Source of the DNA: an uncultured Oscillospiraceae bacterium
GTDB lineage: Bacteria; Bacillota; Clostridia; Oscillospirales; Oscillospiraceae
DNA: 64,000 nucleotides
Reading direction: 5' to 3'
NCBI GenBank assembly: GCA_934552825.1
Contig: CAKTEQ010000002.1
Location: forward strand, 1 to 64,000
Numbering within the stretch: the stretch's first letter is position 1; each line of letters starts with the position of its first letter. The notes under the pieces are model-generated. The model had not been told where the DNA came from. It searched no databases and was given only the letters and a program-made list of their open reading frames with translations. The translations under genes and the position numbers were made by a program. This document shows, piece after piece, positions 1 through 7,848 of this stretch.

Positions 1-72
<72 letters not shown>

Positions 73-73
<1 letters not shown>

Positions 74-118
74 AAAGTTGCATGAACTATCAATTAAGGT
101 AGTTCATGCAACTTTTTT
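73..118 (+). terminator. Rho-independent terminator after tRNA-Ala
   Basis: A 15 bp stem (75-89 with 100-114) with a short loop is followed by a run of T. It lies directly after the encoded CCA of the tRNA. Confidence 0.9.
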
Positions 119-241
119 ATTACACAACTTTCGGGCGAAACTCAAAAATATTCTGCAATTACTAATCTATTGCTAATGCTTAAATTGCGTCGGTGATTTA
201 CACCATGTAAGTATAATGAGCTAATGAAAGAATTGATTAAG

Positions 242-1153
242 TCATATTTCGTTTTTGAACCAGTTTTCAACAAAATGGACAAAATCTGTGATCCGCGGTT
301 CGTCTGCGTCAGAACGCCTGTACTTTATCATCAGGTTATCAATATATTGCATTCCATCAAGCTCAAAAGTGTATAAACCGTCCTCATACTTTATCATACG
401 CAAAGGAATAAGCGCTGCGCCGAGCCCGCGCATTGCGGCGTATTTCGCCTGAAGGAAACTCGTGTACATGGAAACTATCCTGCACTGGGGAGGCAGCTCA
501 ACAGTTGAGCGTGGCATGAGCATACCGGTGCGGTCAAGCTCTCCGGGAGGCACCTTAAGCAGTATCGGCAGCTCCTTAACACGAAATTCATTCATCGTCA
601 CACAGTTGCCCCTGACGCTCTCGATATCAATGAAACCGGCGTCTTCACGGCAGCAGAAAACAAGCTTGGAATCGAGCAGCTTAGTTCCCGGCTGCTGATA
701 ATCCGGGGTGTCATCACTGGTCAGGATAACATCAAGCCTGCCCTGTGCCAGCATTTCCTTCAGATTTTTAGGGTTATCAACGGTAGAAAATATCTGAATA
801 CCAGAATGCAACCGCTGATATCTCTCGATTATATCGGTGGAGTATACCTCCTGAGAAGAATAAGACCAGCCAACATAAAGGGACTCCGCACAGCGGGCGG
901 ATGAGAGATTATTGAGCATATCCTCATACAGCCTGATGAACTCAATAGCGTAGTGGGATAAAATATGCCCTTCCTGAGTGGGCGTCAACTTTTTACCCTT
1001 ACGCATGAACAGTTTGACGCCGAGCTCATCTTCAAGCTTCGAGACGGCATAGGAGATGGAGGACTGACTCATATAAAATTCCTTCGCAACGTCTGACATG
1101 TTCAGGCGCCTGTACAGCCTGTCAAACATTATGAAATCCTGTAATGTCAACAT
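242..1153 (-). CDS. LysR-family transcriptional regulator
   Basis: This 303 aa protein has an N-terminal winged helix-turn-helix at residues 1-60, with the hallmark run SQSSISYAVSKLEDELG followed by the LysR 'LF.R..K...LT..G' segment. A periplasmic-binding-like effector domain fills the remainder. An upstream GTG is only one base from the GGAGG, whereas the ATG at 1153 sits five bases from it, so 1153 is chosen. It is encoded on the same strand as, and downstream of, the opp/ene-reductase operon, separated by a strong palindrome. By family logic it could control that operon and sense a transported or reduced compound, but the ligand cannot be read from the sequence. Confidence 0.9.
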   Translation of the reverse strand: MLTLQDFIMFDRLYRRLNMSDVAKEFYMSQSSISYAVSKLEDELGVKLFMRKGKKLTPTQEGHILSHYAIEFIRLYEDMLNNLSSARCAESLYVGWSYSSQEVYSTDIIERYQRLHSGIQIFSTVDNPKNLKEMLAQGRLDVILTSDDTPDYQQPGTKLLDSKLVFCCREDAGFIDIESVRGNCVTMNEFRVKELPILLKVPPGELDRTGMLMPRSTVELPPQCRIVSMYTSFLQAKYAAMRGLGAALIPLRMIKYEDGLYTFELDGMQYIDNLMIKYRRSDADEPRITDFVHFVENWFKNEI

Positions 1154-1175
1154 AAACACCTCCTTGCACTTATTT

Positions 1176-1204
1176 ATTCTATCAATTCAGCTTGTAAATA
1201 TCAA
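1176..1204 (-). promoter_or_regulatory. Promoter of the LysR gene
   Basis: On the minus strand, TTGATA (1199-1204) and TAGAAT (1176-1181) are separated by 17 bases, just upstream of the LysR ribosome binding site. The gene therefore probably has its own transcript. Confidence 0.6.
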
Positions 1205-1213
1205 GTGGGGAGG

Positions 1214-1255
1214 ATAGAAAGAGAGGAGCCGCATATGCGGCTCCTCTCTTTCTAT
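1214..1255. terminator. Perfect 42-nt palindrome, terminator of the opp/reductase operon
   Basis: A fully symmetric inverted repeat is centred at 1234/1235, 14 bases past the stop codon of the Csx3-like gene and upstream of the LysR promoter. T-rich ends (TTTCTAT) on both strands allow a bidirectional terminator. It marks the 3' end of the minus-strand operon. Confidence 0.7.
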
Positions 1256-1268
1256 AGAATCGCTGCCT

Positions 1269-1919
1269 TTATTTCTGCGCCGGCAGCCGTGCACCGGGGA
1301 TATCCTCCGGGCAGTTGGAATATGCACAGATGTACTCGCTGTCCGCGCGATAGAGCATATAAACGCTCTTCGCGGTGTCCCTGTAGGCCTCGGCTATGCT
1401 TATCGCGATAGAATACTTTGTGATACCGCGGATGAATATGCGCTTGCCGGGGGCAATCGGGGGAACATTGACCAACGGAAGCAGTCGGTCGTCATATGCG
1501 TGCCCAGCGTTTGTTCCGTCGTCAACCATGAAGCTTAGATACACGTCGTCGCCGCGCTCTTCAAGCTCGAAGTTTATCTGCCCAGCAGGGTCATATTCAC
1601 CCTGCTTCAGAATAAGAAAATCCTCATAAATATCATGCGGCAAAGGTCCGTGTGCACGGACGAACTGCGCGCACGGGCGAGGATAGGCGTTGTGGACTAT
1701 CGCGCCCATAAAGGCATAAGACGCACGCCCCTCCAACACGACGCCGTCCGCGTCCTTGATGCGCTGAGCAACATCCTCAAGTGTGGCGCTGAACTGCGGC
1801 TGGGTCCAATAGGGGAGGGTGATGATGGTTCCCATGTCTGTGTGGATGTCCACAAATTCTGCGCCGTGTGCCCTTGCAAGCTCATCCATATGCAGGCGTA
1901 CTGCTGTTTCGTAATTCAT
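1269..1919 (-). CDS. Unrecognised protein with two Csx3-like repeats
   Basis: A 216 aa cytoplasmic protein with no signal peptide or membrane helix. The start at 1919 has AGGAGG eleven bases upstream; a longer reading frame to 2012 overlaps the preceding gene and is rejected. Two halves share a pattern I associate with the small CRISPR-accessory Csx3/Crn3 fold. Residues 40-80 contain DGVVLEGRASY followed by IVHNAYPRP. Residues about 145-195 contain GKRIFIRGITKYS followed by AYSNCPED, resembling the Csx3 pattern of a GVVISGRGP strand, a helix and a YDPRLG...SH..EGD ending. Only the first half keeps a His after the GR strand. The gene follows the ene-reductase by 19 bases and is probably cotranscribed. 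The assignment is from remembered motifs only, and no function is claimed. Confidence 0.45.
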   Translation of the reverse strand: MNYETAVRLHMDELARAHGAEFVDIHTDMGTIITLPYWTQPQFSATLEDVAQRIKDADGVVLEGRASYAFMGAIVHNAYPRPCAQFVRAHGPLPHDIYEDFLILKQGEYDPAGQINFELEERGDDVYLSFMVDDGTNAGHAYDDRLLPLVNVPPIAPGKRIFIRGITKYSIAISIAEAYRDTAKSVYMLYRADSEYICAYSNCPEDIPGARLPAQK

Positions 1920-1938
1920 ATTATACCATACCTCCTGA

Positions 1939-3891
1939 TTATAAACTGTCTGCGATGGCATAAGCCACACGCATAGCGGTTTGTACATTACCGACTTTAT
2001 AGCAGTCACCAATAATATGGAAACGGTCTCCAGCGGTATAGTAGCCGTAAGCCTCGTCGGACTTTGCCTTCATACCCGCGCAGATTACTACGCTGTCAGC
2101 GGCAATGAAATGCTCATTTCCATCTTTATCGCGGTATGTAACGCCATTGTCGGTAATACCGGTGCAGGTGGCATTGCATACCGGCGTAAGGTTCTTCATA
2201 GCGAGATACGCCTGCTCAAAAATGCTGTAATAATGCACAGGTGTTGAGTCGGTCGCAAGACGGTCTTTCATTTCGATGACGGAGACATTCCTGCTGGTCT
2301 GAGCGATATACATAGCTGTTTCCGCGCCTATCTCGCCGCCGCCGATGACGACTACATCCTGCCCGAGCTTTTCCCGGTCCTCATAGACGGCAGTGAAGTC
2401 AACAACATTTGCGCCGTCGATGCCGGCGATAGGGGGAACAGCGGGAACGGAGCCGACAGCGGCAATAACTACGTCATAGTCCTCAGCCTTGAGCTGCTCG
2501 GCAGTAGGCGCGCAGTTCAGGCGTACGTCAACGGCCGACTTGCCGACCTGATGGATGAGATATTTTTTGAAATCCTGGAGAGGATATTTGAAATCTACAT
2601 CCTTTGTAATGTCCAGCTGTCCTCCGAGATGATCGCACTTTTCGTACAAAGTGACGCTGTGACCGCGTCGAGAGGCGACGATGGCAGCCTCCATACCGGC
2701 GGGACCGCCGCCGATAACGGCGACCTTCTTTGGAGTTGTCGGTTCGCCGAACATTGTTTTTTCCCTGTGCCGCCAGCCGAACAATGGATTGACGGTGCAG
2801 TAGGGAGACCACGGATCTGCCATGCTGGAGTGGTGGCATTTATTACAGCGCACGCACGGAACGATGTCGTCAGCGCGGTTTTCATACACCTTGGTGCCGA
2901 ACTGAGGATCTGCTATCCAGGCGCGGGCGGTACCTATGAGATCCAACTTATCCTCCTGAAGGAAATGTTCCATCTCTTCTGGGTCGAGGTAGCCGCCGGA
3001 GGAGGATATAAGGCTGCTCTTTACTACGCGCTTTGCTTTTTCAGCGAGATAAAGCCAAGGAGTGCGGGGCTGGAACTGAACGCAGTGGGCGGGATCGATC
3101 TCCGGTGCCTTCAGAGTGATTATGTCAAAATATCCATCCAGCTGTCTGACGATCTCCAGCAGATCATCCTCGGTATTTCCGCCGCTGCCCTCTGGGTCTG
3201 CGCTGACGGTGCATTCGATGATAAACTCAGGTCCGCACAGTTCCCGTACACGGCGGGCGACTGTCTGGGCGTATCTGCATCTGTTTTCCAGGTTTCCGCC
3301 GAACTTGTCGGTGCGGTCATTTACGAGAGGAGAGAGCATGCGCCCGAAGCTGCTTGCCCGATAGGACATATGCATGAACAGCCCGTCGAAACCGCAGTCC
3401 ATCTTAAGACTGTATACTTTCTGCGCAAAATCCTCAATAAACGCCTCAAGTTCATCAGTAGTTGCGGCCACCTGATCATAGCGGGGCTGGCTGCCGTCGC
3501 CGTATGTCCAGTGGGTGGCTTTGCCAGTGCTGATATCCTTGCCGGGGAACATATCCCGCAGGTCATATTTGAAGAACGCGTTTACTTTGGCACCGTAAAA
3601 ATGAATGGCGTCGGTGAGCTGGGAGAGATAGTGCTGGGTATGGCCGTCGGTCATATCCCATGACCACATGTGACCGGGACCGGGGACTTTATGAACTCCG
3701 ATACCGCTGACGTTTATCAGGGCGCAGCCGTTTTTGGCGCGCTCCGCAAGCCACAGGGTAACAGCTTCGGTGGGCCATGGTTCGGAGCCCTGAATAAAGT
3801 GAATGTCGTGAGGAGTGTTGATCAGGCGGTTTTTCAGCATGGTACCGCCGACCTTTACTGGGGACATAAGCTTCTCGTATTTACACTTCAT
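1939..3891 (-). CDS. Old-yellow-enzyme/2,4-dienoyl-CoA reductase-type FMN-[4Fe-4S]-FAD oxidoreductase
   Basis: This 650 aa protein has the architecture of bacterial NADH:flavin oxidoreductases such as FadH, BaiCD and related enone reductases. An N-terminal FMN TIM barrel occupies about residues 1-340. A Cys cluster CVRCNKC plus a later Cys in YCTVNP (about 343-365) would bind [4Fe-4S]. A Rossmann motif AVIGGGPAGMEAA (about 392) binds FAD, and a second one, VVVIGGGEIGAETA (about 511), binds NAD(P)H. The usual active-site run H-x-x-H-G-Y before 'FLSP' is changed here to HMSYRASSFG before MLSP, so the substrate may be atypical. A strong AGGAG precedes the ATG. Its position behind a peptide-type importer suggests it reduces an imported compound; the substrate is unknown. 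Confidence 0.88.
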   Translation of the reverse strand: MKCKYEKLMSPVKVGGTMLKNRLINTPHDIHFIQGSEPWPTEAVTLWLAERAKNGCALINVSGIGVHKVPGPGHMWSWDMTDGHTQHYLSQLTDAIHFYGAKVNAFFKYDLRDMFPGKDISTGKATHWTYGDGSQPRYDQVAATTDELEAFIEDFAQKVYSLKMDCGFDGLFMHMSYRASSFGRMLSPLVNDRTDKFGGNLENRCRYAQTVARRVRELCGPEFIIECTVSADPEGSGGNTEDDLLEIVRQLDGYFDIITLKAPEIDPAHCVQFQPRTPWLYLAEKAKRVVKSSLISSSGGYLDPEEMEHFLQEDKLDLIGTARAWIADPQFGTKVYENRADDIVPCVRCNKCHHSSMADPWSPYCTVNPLFGWRHREKTMFGEPTTPKKVAVIGGGPAGMEAAIVASRRGHSVTLYEKCDHLGGQLDITKDVDFKYPLQDFKKYLIHQVGKSAVDVRLNCAPTAEQLKAEDYDVVIAAVGSVPAVPPIAGIDGANVVDFTAVYEDREKLGQDVVVIGGGEIGAETAMYIAQTSRNVSVIEMKDRLATDSTPVHYYSIFEQAYLAMKNLTPVCNATCTGITDNGVTYRDKDGNEHFIAADSVVICAGMKAKSDEAYGYYTAGDRFHIIGDCYKVGNVQTAMRVAYAIADSL

Positions 3892-3921
3892 ATTTTTCTC
3901 CTTGTTATGTTGCTGTTTGTC

Positions 3922-4884
3922 TTATAAATTATTTATCTCTTTGGCGTAATGGCATGAAACAAAGTGGTTATCGAGCACCTCCTGATAAGGGGGCTGCTCG
4001 ATGAAGCACTTCTCGCAGGCGTACTGGCATCTGTTGGCAAAGCGGCACCCTGGCTTGGGATCGATGGGCGTGGTCAGCTCGCCCTGCATGATGATGCGCT
4101 TCTTCTCTGAGTGGATATTGGGTATTGGAATTGCAGAGAGGAGACCCTTTGTGTATGGATGCAGCGGCCTTTTGAAAAGCTGTTTTGCTTCGCATTTTTC
4201 AACCATGCAGCCGACGTACATCACCATTATCTCGTCGGATATATGCTTGACGACTGACAGATCATGTGTGATGAACATATAAGTGAAGCCCTTCTCCTCC
4301 TGCAGGTCCTGAAGAAGGTTAAGGATCTGCGCCTGGATCGAAACATCCAGAGCCGAAACAGGCTCATCGCAGACGATAAAATCCGGCTCAAGCGCAAGAG
4401 CGCGGGCTACGCCGATACGCTGTCTGCGCCCGCCGTCCAGCTCGTGGGGATATGAGTAGGTCAGCCGGCGGGCAAGACCTACTGTATCCATCAGTTCCCA
4501 GACGCGGGCGTTCAGCTCATTCTTCGACCTGCATATGTGATTAGTCTTCAGCGGATCGGCTATCAGTTCCCAGACAGACATGCGGGGATTAAGGGAAGAG
4601 AACGGGTCCTGGAAAATTATCTGCATATCCCGCATGAGTTTGCGGCGATGATGCCCCTTTGCGCCGGTGATATTCTCACCCTTGTAAATTATTTCGCCTC
4701 CGGTGGAGTCGAGCAATCCGATTATTGTGCGCCCCAGTGTAGATTTGCCGCATCCGGACTCGCCCACAACGCCGAGAGTTTTGCCGTGTTCGAGAGTAAA
4801 GCTAATGTCATCAACGGCATGGAGCATACCGGATTTTGTTTTGAAATACTTCTTCAGGTTATTTACCTGCAATAACTCATTCAT
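3922..4884 (-). CDS. oppF: Oligopeptide/dipeptide ABC transporter ATPase (OppF type)
   Basis: A 320 aa ATPase with Walker A GESGCGKST, a Walker B ending VCDEPVSALD, and the C-terminal oligopeptide-binding extension carrying Cys residues (CRFANRCQYACEKC) typical of OppF/DppF. The ABC signature reads LDGGRRQR rather than LSGGQ. The start overlaps the end of the OppD gene by eight bases, showing translational coupling. It would pair with OppD on the inner face of the membrane to power import by OppB/OppC. The transported substrate is not determined, and such systems also move nickel, opines or other small solutes. Confidence 0.93.
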   Translation of the reverse strand: MNELLQVNNLKKYFKTKSGMLHAVDDISFTLEHGKTLGVVGESGCGKSTLGRTIIGLLDSTGGEIIYKGENITGAKGHHRRKLMRDMQIIFQDPFSSLNPRMSVWELIADPLKTNHICRSKNELNARVWELMDTVGLARRLTYSYPHELDGGRRQRIGVARALALEPDFIVCDEPVSALDVSIQAQILNLLQDLQEEKGFTYMFITHDLSVVKHISDEIMVMYVGCMVEKCEAKQLFKRPLHPYTKGLLSAIPIPNIHSEKKRIIMQGELTTPIDPKPGCRFANRCQYACEKCFIEQPPYQEVLDNHFVSCHYAKEINNL

Positions 4885-5857
4885 CCGGTGCGTCCTCCTT
4901 TGCAGCGTATTTCAGACATTTTATGAAGTGACCAGGCTCTATCTCCACGGCAGCGGGGCAGCAGTGTCTGCAGCTATCAGTCGCGTCCGGGCAGCGTGGA
5001 TGGAATTTGCACCCCTCGGGAAGATTTGCAGGGTCCGGCATCAGTCCCGGAATCGGGCTGAGGCGGCGTACATCCTTGTCAAGGCTGGGAAGCGACCCAA
5101 AGAGACCTATCGTATATGGATGGGCAACATGGTCGAAAATCTGTTCCAGAGTGCCATATTCAATGACCTCACCCGCATACATGATCGCTACTTTGTCGCA
5201 GGTCTCGGCAACAACGCCGAGATCGTGAGTTATAAGGAGCATTGAGGTGCCGGTTTTCTCCTTGAGTTCCCGCATCATTTCCAATACCTGTGCCTGAATT
5301 GTCACGTCCAGCGCTGTGGTAGGCTCGTCTGCTATGAGCAGCTTTGGGGCACATGCCAGGGCCATCGCGATGATGACCCGCTGCTTCATACCGCCAGAGA
5401 ACTGGTGGGGGTATTCATCACCACGGTCTGCCGGGATGCCGACCATCTCGAGCATTTCGAGAGCTTTCAAATGGCATTCCTTTTTTGAAATCTTTTCGTG
5501 TATGCGAATGACCTCAGCTATCTGGTCAGCCACACCCATTACGGGGTTAAGAGATGTCATTGGATCCTGGAATATCATTGATATATCTTTGCCGCGTATC
5601 TTGCGCATATCTGCGTCGGTTTTATGCAGCAGATTTTCACCCTCGAAGTATATTTCGCCGCTGCTGATCTTGCCGGGCGGGGAGGGAATGAGGCGAAGTA
5701 TCGCCCTGGCGACGGTCGTTTTGCCGGCACCTGTTTCACCAACAAGTCCCAGGGTTTCGCCGCTTTCCATATCGAGACTGATGCCGTTGACAGCATTGAC
5801 GATGCTGTCCTGAGTTACATACCGAACCTCGAGATCTTTTATTTCCAATAGTTTCAT
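4877..5857 (-). CDS. oppD: Oligopeptide/dipeptide ABC transporter ATPase (OppD type)
   Basis: A 326 aa ATPase with Walker A GETGAGKTT, signature FSGGMKQR, Walker B LLIADEPTTALD and the C-terminal Opp/Dpp domain (residues about 235-320) with Cys residues near CKFHPRCPDATDSC. The signature is canonical here, unlike that of its OppF partner. It lies 11 bases downstream of oppC and overlaps oppF. Confidence 0.94.
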   Translation of the reverse strand: MKLLEIKDLEVRYVTQDSIVNAVNGISLDMESGETLGLVGETGAGKTTVARAILRLIPSPPGKISSGEIYFEGENLLHKTDADMRKIRGKDISMIFQDPMTSLNPVMGVADQIAEVIRIHEKISKKECHLKALEMLEMVGIPADRGDEYPHQFSGGMKQRVIIAMALACAPKLLIADEPTTALDVTIQAQVLEMMRELKEKTGTSMLLITHDLGVVAETCDKVAIMYAGEVIEYGTLEQIFDHVAHPYTIGLFGSLPSLDKDVRRLSPIPGLMPDPANLPEGCKFHPRCPDATDSCRHCCPAAVEIEPGHFIKCLKYAAKEDAPDE

Positions 5858-5868
5858 CTCCCTGCCTC

Positions 5869-6765
5869 CTATTGTTTCAGTTTCGGATCGAGGGCGTCGC
5901 GCAGCCCGTCACCAAAGACGTTGAAGCCGAACATGGTGAGCATTATGGCAATGCCGGGGAATGTGACCATAGGCCAGAAGGAGCGGATATAGGTTCGTCC
6001 TGCGTTAAGGATAGAGCCCCACTCTGCAATGGGGGACTGAACGCCGAGTCCGATGAAGCTCAGACCGGATATAGCGAGAATGTTGGAACCAAGGCGCAGC
6101 GTTGTGTCAACGATTATCGGTGCGAGGCAGTTGGGGAGTACATGCCGGAAAATGACCCGCAGGTTCCCGGAGCCGCCTGCCTTCGCCGCCTCAACGAACT
6201 CCCTGTCGCGCACTGTAAGAACGGTAGCGCGTATCATACGGGTGCCCGGCGCGATACCGCCCACGGCGATAGCGATGGAGGTCTGCCAGGTTCCCGTGCC
6301 CAATATCGCGGAGATGCAGACCGCCATGAGCATGGCGGGGACAGCCTGAAGAATATCCATAAAGCGCATGATTATGGTATCTGTCTTTTTGCCGAAGAAG
6401 CCTGCGCAGGAGCCGATTATGAGGCTCACGCCAAGGGAGATACATACCGCCAGCAGAGACAACAGCAGGGATGTGCGTCCGCCGTGAATTACACGGCTGA
6501 GTATGTCCCGCCCGTAGTTGTCTGTGCCAAACCAGTGGCTGGCGCTGGGCATCTGCAGCTTTTCACTCATGTTCTGTGCCGCGTAGTCATAAGGAGAGAC
6601 TACATCAGCAAAAACAGCGAGCAGGATAAGAAGGATCACAATAACAAGTCCGACCATCGACAGTTTGTTGCGGCGCAGCCGCTTCCAGACATCAAGCCAC
6701 TGACTGTGCTTCTGAACGCTGTTATCAGAGGATAAGGGGGTTTTTTCCAAAATTGCGTTATTCAC
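5869..6765 (-). CDS. oppC: ABC transporter permease (OppC type)
   Basis: A 298 aa permease with an N-terminal OppC leader segment, one helix at about 35-55, and the BPD_transp_1 domain with the cytoplasmic EAA loop (VEAAKAGGSGNLRVIFRHVL, about 185-205). The start is GTG, overlapping the oppB stop as GTGA, so the two permeases are translationally coupled. It forms the membrane channel with OppB. Confidence 0.93.
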   Translation of the reverse strand: MNNAILEKTPLSSDNSVQKHSQWLDVWKRLRRNKLSMVGLVIVILLILLAVFADVVSPYDYAAQNMSEKLQMPSASHWFGTDNYGRDILSRVIHGGRTSLLLSLLAVCISLGVSLIIGSCAGFFGKKTDTIIMRFMDILQAVPAMLMAVCISAILGTGTWQTSIAIAVGGIAPGTRMIRATVLTVRDREFVEAAKAGGSGNLRVIFRHVLPNCLAPIIVDTTLRLGSNILAISGLSFIGLGVQSPIAEWGSILNAGRTYIRSFWPMVTFPGIAIMLTMFGFNVFGDGLRDALDPKLKQ

Positions 6766-7748
6766 GTCAGCCCACCTTCTTTCATGACCTTGCGCCTGAT
6801 ATTCCGGCGCTTCGTACCGGAGATCAGCTGCGCCTTCATACGCGGATCAGCAACGCAATATGCAATGTCTACGATAAGGTTTACCGCGCAGACGAACATG
6901 GATATCACAAGAGTTACGCCCAGTACGGTTGGGTAGTCGCGGGCGTTGATGCTTGTTACAAGAAGAGTACCCATGCCGGCTATGGAGAAAATGCTCTCGA
7001 TGACGACAGAACCGCCAATGATAACACTGCACTGATTGCCTATTACCGTGATGACGGGAATGATCGCGTTTTTAAGAGCGTGGCGCTGGATAACGAGGAC
7101 TTCTTTGAGCCCCTTTGCCCGGGCAGTACTTATGTAATCCTGGCGTATGACCTCAAGCATACTGGAGCGGGTCATGCGCGTGGTGATAGCCATAGCCATA
7201 AACGCGTTGCAGACTACTGGTAGTATATAGTGCTTCCAGGAGTACAGGCCTGACGCCGGAAGCCAATTCAGCGTCTGGGTAAAAATAATGATGGACATGA
7301 GCGCAAGCCAGAATCCAGGCATTGCGGCAAAAAGAATTGACATGGACGTGACGACATAGTCCAGTGCAGAATACTGCTTTGTTGCTGAGATTATCCCGAG
7401 GGGAACGCCTATCAGCGCTGTCACAGCACAGCTCATAAGTCCCAGCTTGACTGTTATCCAGATGCGGCTGCCAAGCTCTTTCATCACAGGCAGACCGGTG
7501 GTATAGGAATTGCCCAGATCAAAACGGGTCACGATGCCCACTATATAGTTCCAAAGCTGCTCGAGCAATGGTTTGTCCAGTCCCATTTTCTCTTCCTGAG
7601 CTTTGTATTCCTCTTCGGTATAATTGCTGGTAAGAAAATTGACAACAGGGTCGCCAGGCAGAGCACGGCTTATGAAGAAGACGATGATAATAACGCCGAG
7701 CAGCACCGGTATCGTCAACAGAATGCGTTTAATCAGGAATTTGATCAT
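6762..7748 (-). CDS. oppB: ABC transporter permease (OppB type)
   Basis: A 328 aa permease beginning with the typical MIKFLIKRILLTIPVLLGV first helix, followed by the periplasmic loop and a BPD_transp_1 domain with five further helices. The EAA loop is at about 205-225 (STARAKGLKEVLVIQRHAL). A GGAGG lies nine bases upstream of the ATG. It is separated from the solute-binding protein gene by about 100 bases containing a hairpin, an arrangement often seen when the binding protein must be made in excess. Confidence 0.93.
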   Translation of the reverse strand: MIKFLIKRILLTIPVLLGVIIIVFFISRALPGDPVVNFLTSNYTEEEYKAQEEKMGLDKPLLEQLWNYIVGIVTRFDLGNSYTTGLPVMKELGSRIWITVKLGLMSCAVTALIGVPLGIISATKQYSALDYVVTSMSILFAAMPGFWLALMSIIIFTQTLNWLPASGLYSWKHYILPVVCNAFMAMAITTRMTRSSMLEVIRQDYISTARAKGLKEVLVIQRHALKNAIIPVITVIGNQCSVIIGGSVVIESIFSIAGMGTLLVTSINARDYPTVLGVTLVISMFVCAVNLIVDIAYCVADPRMKAQLISGTKRRNIRRKVMKEGGLT

Positions 7749-7775
7749 AAGTAGAAGCCTCCAATCGAAGGGGAG

Positions 7776-7815
7776 CGCGGACCCCTGAGCGGTTCATCAG
7801 GCGCAAGGGTCCGCG
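7776..7815 (-). terminator. Intercistronic hairpin between binding protein and permease genes
   Basis: A 9 bp GC-rich stem (7776-7784 with 7807-7815) encloses a second small stem (CCTGA/TCAGG). No long T-run follows on the minus strand, so it is more likely a partial terminator or a 3'-end stabiliser of the binding-protein mRNA than a full stop. Confidence 0.5.
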
Positions 7816-7848
7816 TTTGCTCGTTTTTAGTATCAAACCGGGATGATG

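Noticed and set aside
1269..2012. Longer version of the Csx3-like protein starting at 2012
   Set aside because: It would overlap the reductase gene by 74 bases; AGGAGG points to the start at 1919.
2551..3663. A long plus-strand reading frame of 370 codons opposite the ene-reductase gene
   Set aside because: It is antisense to a clear enzyme with full motifs, has no good ribosome binding site, and its sequence is the shadow of that gene's codon bias.
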